Below, in pieces: positions 6,407 to 9,842 of a stretch of DNA of 9,842 bases. Each line of letters begins with the position of its first letter. Within the stretch, counting starts at the first letter, position 1. Source of the DNA: Gammaproteobacteria bacterium (GTDB lineage Bacteria; Pseudomonadota; Gammaproteobacteria; Steroidobacterales; Steroidobacteraceae). The position numbers and the translations under genes were made by a program. Where the stretch lies: contig DAIDKA010000329.1 in NCBI GenBank assembly GCA_027451085.1, positions 1 through 9,842 on the forward strand. The letters are read 5' to 3'. A model generated the notes under the pieces. It did not search any database, was not told the origin of the DNA, and saw only the letters and a list, made by a program, of their open reading frames with translations.

Positions 6407-7612
6407 ATGAGATTCGGCATCGATCGCCTGCTGACGGAACCGGCCCTGCGCAAACCGCTGATCGGCAGACGCATTGCCCTGCTGGCCCATCCGGCCTCGG
6501 TGACGCTGCGCCTGACCCATTCGCTGGATGCCCTGGCGTCGCTCGACGGTCTGAACCTGGCGGCCGCCTTCGGGCCGCAGCACGGTCTGCGGGGCGACAA
6601 GCAGGACAACATGATGGAGTCGCCCGACTTCAAGGACCCCAGGCTTGGGATCCCGGTGTTCAGTCTTTACGGCAAGGTGCGCCGGCCTACCGCGCAGATG
6701 ATGGACAGTTTCGATGTGCTGCTGGTGGACCTGCAGGACGTCGGCTGCCGCATCTACACGTTCATCACCACCCTGCGCTATGTGCTGGAGGAAGCGGCCC
6801 GCCATGGCAAGTCCGTGTGGGTGCAGGACCGGCCCAACCCGGCCGGCCGGCCGGTGGAGGGCTCGCTGCTGCGGCCGGGCTGGGAGAGTTTCGTCGGCGC
6901 CGGTGCCCTGCCCATGCGCCACGGCCTCACCCTGGGTGAACTGGCCGGGTGGTTCGTCCGGACCCTGAGACTCGACGTCGATTACGAAGTGGTGCCGATG
7001 GAAGACTGGCTGCCGGCGCAGGGACCGGGATTCGGCTGGCCGCTGGGGGAGCGTACCTGGGTCAATCCCAGCCCCAATGCGCCGAACCTGTGGATGGCGC
7101 GCTGCTACGCCGGTACGGTGATGCTGGAGGGCACGACCCTGTCCGAGGGCCGCGGCACCACTCGGCCGCTGGAGCTGTTCGGCGCGCCCGACCTGCCGGT
7201 CGCCGAGCTGCTGAAGGTGATGCAGGACCTTGCGCCGCAGTGGCTCAAGGGTTGCCGCTTGCGCCCGTGCTGGTTCGAGCCGACGTTCCACAAACATGCG
7301 GGCAGGTTGTGTGCAGGGGTGCAGATCCATGTCGAGGACGGTGCCTATGACCATGAGCGGTTCAAGCCCTGGCGGCTGCAGCTGCTGGCATTCAAGGCGC
7401 TGCGCCAGCTGCGGCCGGACTATGACCTGTGGCGCGATTTCCCCTACGAATACGAGACCGGCCGCCTGGCCTTTGATCTCATAAATGGCTCGGAGCACAT
7501 CCGGCAGTGGGTAGATGACCGCCAGGCGGTTGCCGCGGATCTAGATGCTGCCGTCAGCCCCGACGAGGCCGCGTGGAAGGCTGAGCGCCAGCCGTTCCTG
7601 CTGTATCCGTAA
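6407..7612 (+). CDS. DUF1343 / NamZ-type (GH171) putative exo-beta-N-acetylmuramidase, no signal peptide
   Basis: A 401-residue member of the DUF1343 family, whose studied member NamZ of Bacillus subtilis removes terminal MurNAc from peptidoglycan fragments. Seen: an N-terminal Rossmann-like region with HPASV at 28-32, FGPQHGLRG at 55-63, QDNMMES at 66-72, VFSLYG at 84-89 then RRPT at 92-95, and LLVDLQDVGCRIYTF at 105-119. Next come DRPNPAGR and VEGSLL, RHGLTLGELA, NPSPNAPN, LEGTTLSEGRGT and, in the C-terminal domain, FHKHAGRLCAGVQIHV. The gene is full length and intact. Two points differ from secreted NamZ. There is no signal peptide, so the protein should be cytoplasmic. The motif I remember as PEHG in NamZ is PQHG here, which may mark a subfamily. 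ATG 6407 is 10 nt after the preceding stop and lacks a Shine-Dalgarno site, suggesting coupling. Substrate is inferred only. Confidence 0.88.
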   Translation: MRFGIDRLLTEPALRKPLIGRRIALLAHPASVTLRLTHSLDALASLDGLNLAAAFGPQHGLRGDKQDNMMESPDFKDPRLGIPVFSLYGKVRRPTAQMMDSFDVLLVDLQDVGCRIYTFITTLRYVLEEAARHGKSVWVQDRPNPAGRPVEGSLLRPGWESFVGAGALPMRHGLTLGELAGWFVRTLRLDVDYEVVPMEDWLPAQGPGFGWPLGERTWVNPSPNAPNLWMARCYAGTVMLEGTTLSEGRGTTRPLELFGAPDLPVAELLKVMQDLAPQWLKGCRLRPCWFEPTFHKHAGRLCAGVQIHVEDGAYDHERFKPWRLQLLAFKALRQLRPDYDLWRDFPYEYETGRLAFDLINGSEHIRQWVDDRQAVAADLDAAVSPDEAAWKAERQPFLLYP

Positions 7613-7614
7613 AT

Positions 7615-7656
7615 CCCTGGCCGACAGTCGCTTGTCACCCAGGGCTTCTTCGCTTT
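7615..7656 (+). terminator. Candidate terminator after the NamZ-like gene
   Basis: A hairpin starts 2 nt after the stop codon. CCCTGG (7615-7620) pairs with CCAGGG (7639-7644), and inside it GACA (7623-7626) pairs with TGTC (7633-7636) around a 6-nt loop, separated by a 2x2 internal loop. A broken T-rich run, CTTCTTCGCTTT, follows. The structure and position fit an intrinsic terminator for the DOMON/NamZ operon, but the weak T-tract keeps confidence moderate. Confidence 0.5.
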
Positions 7657-7670
7657 GGATCAATAGCGTA

Positions 7671-7754
7671 GGGGTCAAATGGTTGACATTGCGCACGCAG
7701 GCCCCATCGCGGCTTCGCGTCTGGGCCGAGGGCGCATGGCAGCCATTTGAGCCC
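7671..7754. repeat. 84-bp nested imperfect palindrome between convergent genes
   Basis: Four pairs of inverted arms share one centre near 7713. The outer arms 7671-7682 and 7743-7754 match at 11 of 12 positions (GGGGTCAAATGG against GGGCTCAAATGG in reverse complement). Inside are TGCGC/GCGCA (7690-7694 and 7732-7736), GGCCC/GGGCC (7700-7704 and 7723-7727) and CGCG/CGCG around GCTT (7708-7719). It can fold into one long hairpin on either strand. It ends 5 bp from the ubiE stop. It could be a REP/MITE-like palindromic element, a bidirectional terminator or an RNA processing site. There is no second copy in this window. Confidence 0.6.
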
Positions 7755-7759
7755 GTCGA

Positions 7760-8506
7760 TCAGTACTTGAAGCCGCGGTGGACGGCGACGATGCCGCCGG
7801 TGAGGTTGTGATAGCGGGCGTCCTCGAAACCGGCATCCTGCATCATCCCCAGCAGCGTCTGCTGGTCCGGGTGCATGCGGATGGACTCGGCCAGGTACCG
7901 GTAGCTGCCCTCGTCACCGGCCACGACCTTCCCGATCTTTGGCAGCAGCTTGAAGGAATAGGCGTCGTACACCGGCTTCAGGGCTGCGTTCGGGCGTGAG
8001 AACTCCAGCACCAGCAGCTGCCCGCCGGGTTTGAGCACACGATGCATGGAGCGCAAAGCCGCCGGCTTGTCCGTGACGTTGCGCAGTCCGAAGCCTATGG
8101 TCACGCAGTGGAAGGACTCGTCCGCAAACGGCAGCTTTTCCGCGTTCGCCTGTGCACAGCGCACGTTGCTCACCAGGCCCGCATCGATCAGCCGGTCGCG
8201 GCCATGCGCCAGCATTGCGGCGTTGATGTCGGTCAGCACCACCAGGCCGGTGTCGCCCACCTGCCGCGCCAGGCCCGCGGCGAGGTCGCCGGTGCCGCCG
8301 GCTACATCGAGCACCGACTGTCCGGGCCGCAGGTTTGCCACAGAGAGCGCGAAGCGCTTCCACAGCCGGTGTATCCCGCCGGACATAAGATCGTTCATCA
8401 GGTCGTAGCGGTCGGCCACTGAATCGAACACGCCACGCACGCGCCGCTGCTTTTCGCTGCGGGGCACGCTCTCGAAGCCGAAATCCACGGGGTTTTGGTC
8501 AGTCAT
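7760..8506 (-). CDS. ubiE: UbiE, ubiquinone/menaquinone C-methyltransferase
   Basis: UbiE is an S-adenosylmethionine-dependent C-methyltransferase. It methylates 2-polyprenyl-6-methoxy-1,4-benzoquinol in ubiquinone synthesis and demethylmenaquinol in menaquinone synthesis. The 248 residues match the family (E. coli 251). Seen: the N-terminal VFDSVADRYDLMNDLMSGGIHRLWKR typical of UbiE (from residue 26), the SAM-binding motif DVAGGTGDL at 67-75, an acidic residue ending the next strand in VLTDIN, then GFGLRNV and LKPGGQLLVLEFS, and the C-terminal GGIVAVHRGFKY. ATG 8506 gives the expected MTDQN start. It lies downstream of the DUF971 gene on the same strand, with a 204-bp gap holding inverted repeats and a terminator facing the other way. 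It probably has its own promoter there. It is split from ubiJ by a + strand operon. Confidence 0.98.
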   Translation of the reverse strand: MTDQNPVDFGFESVPRSEKQRRVRGVFDSVADRYDLMNDLMSGGIHRLWKRFALSVANLRPGQSVLDVAGGTGDLAAGLARQVGDTGLVVLTDINAAMLAHGRDRLIDAGLVSNVRCAQANAEKLPFADESFHCVTIGFGLRNVTDKPAALRSMHRVLKPGGQLLVLEFSRPNAALKPVYDAYSFKLLPKIGKVVAGDEGSYRYLAESIRMHPDQQTLLGMMQDAGFEDARYHNLTGGIVAVHRGFKY

Positions 8507-8528
8507 GGTGTTGTCTTGTCATTGCTGG

Positions 8529-8548
8529 ACACTTGTCAAGTCAAGTGT
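8529..8548. promoter_or_regulatory. Inverted repeat ACACTTG-6-CAAGTGT upstream of ubiE
   Basis: A perfect 7-bp inverted repeat with a 6-bp centre lies 23 bp before the ubiE ATG, and it overlaps a second palindrome, ACTTG-T-CAAGT (8531-8541). On the - strand the same bases contain TTGACT and TTGACA, which resemble -35 boxes, but no convincing -10 box follows at 17 bp. It may be an operator or part of the ubiE promoter; no factor can be named. Confidence 0.35.
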
Positions 8549-8557
8549 TGTAAAAAA

Positions 8558-8579
8558 ATTGCAGTGGGAGTGTTGCAAT
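8558..8579. promoter_or_regulatory. Inverted repeat ATTGCA-10-TGCAAT in the ubiE upstream region
   Basis: A perfect 6-bp inverted repeat with a 10-bp centre lies beside a run of seven A (8552-8558), which is a T-run on the ubiE strand. It is AT-rich against a GC-rich background, as in promoter regions. It could be a protein-binding site or chance. Confidence 0.3.
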
Positions 8580-8608
8580 CTGCAGTCGCCCCGATGCATG
8601 ATTTGCCC

Positions 8609-8696
8609 CGCTTCCCGGGCCTAGAACCGGGACAAGTCAACAAACGGGGGTCTTGATAAATTAGGGGCCGAGCGTTAAACCGCTCGGCCTTTTTTT
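8609..8696 (+). ncRNA. Candidate small RNA ending at an intrinsic terminator
   Basis: A strong + strand terminator stands in a gap between two - strand genes, so it should end a + strand transcript that no protein gene accounts for. Upstream, TTGCAA (8574-8579) and CATGAT (8597-8602), 17 bp apart, make a weak promoter match (4 of 6 each) and would give a start near 8609. The roughly 88-nt product would have a 5' hairpin TCCCGG/CCGGGA (8613-8618 and 8627-8632, 8-nt loop), a mostly single-stranded middle with an AAAC and GGGGG stretch, and the terminator stem. A 20-codon frame from ATG 8594 has no ribosome site. I do not recognise a known RNA family. The 5' end is a guess; the 3' end is well supported. 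Confidence 0.4.
8666..8696 (+). terminator. Strong intrinsic terminator on the + strand
   Basis: A perfect 9-bp stem, GGCCGAGCG (8666-8674) with CGCTCGGCC (8681-8689), has a 6-nt loop TTAAAC and is followed at once by seven T (8690-8696). In the - direction the stem is followed by CCTAATTT with no T-run, so termination works mainly on the + strand. It also lies 14 bp past the DUF971 stop on the other strand. Confidence 0.88.
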
Positions 8697-8710
8697 CTGT
8701 CTGTTGGGAA

Positions 8711-9073
8711 TCAGCCACGAAGTGGCTTCCCCGTCGCCCGGCGTACCCGATCCTGGTATTTCTCAAGGTTGACCTGCTGGTCGCGCCCCAACTCGTACAG
8801 GTAATGCCAGGTGTAAAGCCCGGTGTCATGCCCATCGTCGAACACCAGCCGTACGGCGTACTGGCCCACCGGTTCGACTCTCAGGATGCCGACGCTTTCC
8901 TTGCCGATGACCAGGACCTCCTGGCCCGGGCCATGGCCCTTGACCTCCGCCGAGGGGGAGTGTGTCCGCAGGTACTCGAAGGGCAGCTCGAAAAGGGTGC
9001 CGTCGTCGAAGGTCACGGCCAGCAGCCGGGACGTGGTGCGTAGCTTCAGCTCCGTGGGGATGTGCTCTGTCAT
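8711..9073 (-). CDS. DUF971 protein (gamma-butyrobetaine hydroxylase-like N-terminal domain)
   Basis: A 120-residue single-domain protein of the DUF971 / GBBH-like N-terminal family (PF06155 from memory). In other proteins this domain precedes gamma-butyrobetaine hydroxylase or Mrp/ApbC-type iron-sulfur carriers, but the stand-alone form has no settled function. Seen: ELKLRTTSRLLAVTFDDG, FELPFEYLRTHSPSAEVKGHG, VGILRVEPVGQYAVRLVFDDGHDTGLYTW and HYLYELG, the conserved core of the family. Nearly the whole chain is the domain (about residues 8-105). The place upstream of ubiE on the same strand is common in gammaproteobacteria. No Shine-Dalgarno site precedes the ATG, and a TACAAT lies 6 nt before it. 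A divergent ribosomal-protein gene starts 103 bp away. Confidence 0.93.
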   Translation of the reverse strand: MTEHIPTELKLRTTSRLLAVTFDDGTLFELPFEYLRTHSPSAEVKGHGPGQEVLVIGKESVGILRVEPVGQYAVRLVFDDGHDTGLYTWHYLYELGRDQQVNLEKYQDRVRRATGKPLRG

Positions 9074-9176
9074 GGGGGTATTGTAATCCGCGGGGATGCC
9101 CTAAACTGCACGCCTGCGAAGACAATACGCAGCGCTATTCCTGCCGTTTCTGGCACAGTTACTGGAGAGTTCGAGC

Positions 9177-9296
9177 ATGGGCAAGGGAGATCCACGGTCC
9201 CGTCGTGGCAAGATTTACCAGGGTTCCTTTGGCAAGACACGCCCCAAGGATCCTGCGAAGAACAAGCCGGCGGCAAAAAAGGCTGCCAAGAAGTAG
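9177..9296 (+). CDS. 30S ribosomal protein Thx (bTHX), 39 aa
   Basis: A 39-codon gene encoding the short basic ribosomal protein Thx, first known from Thermus, where it sits in a cavity at the head of the 30S subunit. Seen: the signature MGKGD, then RSRRGKIYQGSFG (residues 7-19), then TRP, which closely follows the family pattern MGKGDxxTxRGKIxxGxxGxxRP. A lysine/alanine tail (residues 24-39, ending PAAKKAAKK) extends past the 26-residue Thermus form, as I recall for proteobacterial members. GGAG at 9164-9167, 9 nt before ATG 9177, is a good ribosome site. It is monocistronic, divergent from DUF971, and followed one base after its stop by a GC-rich hairpin. It is easily missed because of its size. 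Identity is strong from sequence alone. Confidence 0.93.
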   Translation: MGKGDPRSRRGKIYQGSFGKTRPKDPAKNKPAAKKAAKK

Positions 9297-9297
9297 G

Positions 9298-9320
9298 ACT
9301 CCCGCCCTGCGGGGCGGAGT
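9298..9320 (+). terminator. GC-rich hairpin just after the Thx gene
   Basis: ACTCC-C-GCCC pairs with GGGC-GGAGT around a TGCG loop: nine base pairs with one bulged C, starting one base after the stop codon. There is no T-run, so it is either a T-poor terminator or a 3'-end stabilising hairpin. Confidence 0.45.
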
Positions 9321-9348
9321 GGCCGCATGCGCATCAGCCATGTGTCCT

Positions 9349-9383
9349 CGGCCCCCCGGACGGCAGGACGTCCGGGGGTGCCG
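9349..9383. terminator. Strong hairpin between convergent Thx and purN genes
   Basis: A perfect 10-bp stem, CCCCCGGACG (9353-9362) with CGTCCGGGGG (9369-9378), has a 6-nt loop GCAGGA. It is extended by CGGC/GCCG (9349-9352 and 9380-9383) past one bulged T. It lies 26 bp from the purN stop and 52 bp past the Thx stop. Neither side has a T-run. Its location between two converging genes suggests a two-way transcription barrier, but this is inference. Confidence 0.45.
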
Positions 9384-9409
9384 TCAGTCAGAGTGTGACT
9401 GGAACGAGG

Positions 9410-9842
9410 TCATCCCAGCCTGCGGCGACCGGCCGCGATGTCCGTCAGTACTTCCACCAGCATGGCCCGTTCGGCCGCTTGCACCCGGGCGCCCAGCAGC
9501 TCCGGCGTGTCAGCCGGCTCCACCGGTACGCTGACTTGGGCGATCACCCTCCCGGTGTCATATTCCTCGTCCACCAGATGTATCGAGGCGCCGGAGACGG
9601 TTTCACGGGCTGCCACCACCGCCTTGTGCACGTTCATGCCGTGCATGCCCCGGCCGCCGAATCCGGGCAGCAGGGCCGGGTGGGTGTTCAGGACCCGGCC
9701 CCGGAACCATCCCAGGGTCCTGGTGCCCAGCCGCTTCATGTAGCCCAGGAGCAGCACCACGTCGACTGCGTGCTCGCGCAGGGCGCCAAGGATGGCCTCG
9801 TCCAGGGCCGACGCTCCGCCTGATACAGCCTGGGACAGGTGG
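9410..9842 (-). CDS. purN: Phosphoribosylglycinamide formyltransferase PurN, 5' end missing
   Basis: PurN transfers the formyl group of 10-formyl-tetrahydrofolate to glycinamide ribonucleotide, the third step of de novo purine synthesis. The visible 143 C-terminal residues are open to the window edge; the family has about 190-215, so some 50-70 residues, including the phosphate-binding loop, lie outside. Seen: VVLLLGYMKRLG, the catalytic NTHPALLPGFGG (Asn and His of the Asn-His-Asp triad), GMHGMNVHKAV, SGASIHLVDEEYDTG with the third catalytic residue (Asp of YDTG), and VIAQVSVPVEPADTPELLGARV. The GFGGRGMHG form differs from the E. coli KYPGLHTH form but occurs in other PurN lineages. A related formyltransferase with another substrate cannot be fully excluded. 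It converges on the Thx gene. Confidence 0.9.
   Translation of the reverse strand, partial: HLSQAVSGGASALDEAILGALREHAVDVVLLLGYMKRLGTRTLGWFRGRVLNTHPALLPGFGGRGMHGMNVHKAVVAARETVSGASIHLVDEEYDTGRVIAQVSVPVEPADTPELLGARVQAAERAMLVEVLTDIAAGRRRLG

Noticed and set aside
5692..7498. Two long - strand frames (313 and 400 codons) opposite the DOMON-like and NamZ-like genes
   Set aside because: The + strand genes show conserved family motifs throughout; the - strand translations show none.
7674..7687. Small inverted repeat GTCAA-ATGG-TTGAC read as an operator
   Set aside because: It lies inside the left outer arm of the larger palindrome, and no gene starts nearby.
8594..8656. A 20-codon frame (ATG 8594 to TGA) just before the strong terminator, resembling an attenuator leader peptide
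   Set aside because: It has no ribosome site and no run of one amino acid, and no + strand biosynthetic gene follows the terminator, so attenuation makes no sense here.

Overview
GC-rich chromosomal DNA (roughly two thirds G+C by eye). It carries core metabolism genes typical of a ubiquinone-making gammaproteobacterium: trpBA, the ubiE/ubiJ/ubiB set, a DUF971 gene, a short Thx ribosomal-protein gene and purN. UbiJ and UbiB side by side, with DUF971 next to ubiE, suggest Gammaproteobacteria of the Chromatiales/Nevskiales/Xanthomonadales type; the sequence alone does not resolve the lineage. I see no phage genes, CRISPR array, insertion sequence, tRNA or rRNA.

Left part (1-3400). The 3' part of trpB and all of trpA lie on the + strand, overlapping in their start/stop region. 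TrpB and TrpA form tryptophan synthase, the last step of tryptophan synthesis. A possible 52-residue single-span membrane protein follows, then a convergent MATE-family exporter on the - strand.

Middle (3577-8506). On the - strand, ubiE (C-methyltransferase), ubiJ and ubiB (accessory factors of ubiquinone synthesis) form the quinone set. The usual contiguous ubiE-ubiJ-ubiB order is split here by a + strand pair: a DOMON-like protein of unknown function and a DUF1343/NamZ-type putative exo-N-acetylmuramidase without a signal peptide. ubiJ and the DOMON-like gene are divergent, with start codons about 28 bp apart. Between the convergent namZ-like gene and ubiE lie a hairpin terminator candidate and an 84-bp nested imperfect palindrome.

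Right part (8507-9842). The gap between ubiE and the DUF971 gene (both - strand) holds a textbook intrinsic terminator that faces the other way (+ strand), with no + strand protein gene before it; this points to an unannotated small RNA. Next come DUF971 (-), a 39-codon gene for ribosomal protein Thx (+), two GC-rich hairpins, and the 3' part of purN (-), which runs off the window end.

Most of the window is ordinary housekeeping DNA. The points of interest are the orphan terminator/small RNA candidate, the 84-bp palindrome, the split ubi cluster with its cytoplasmic-looking NamZ homologue, and the short Thx gene.
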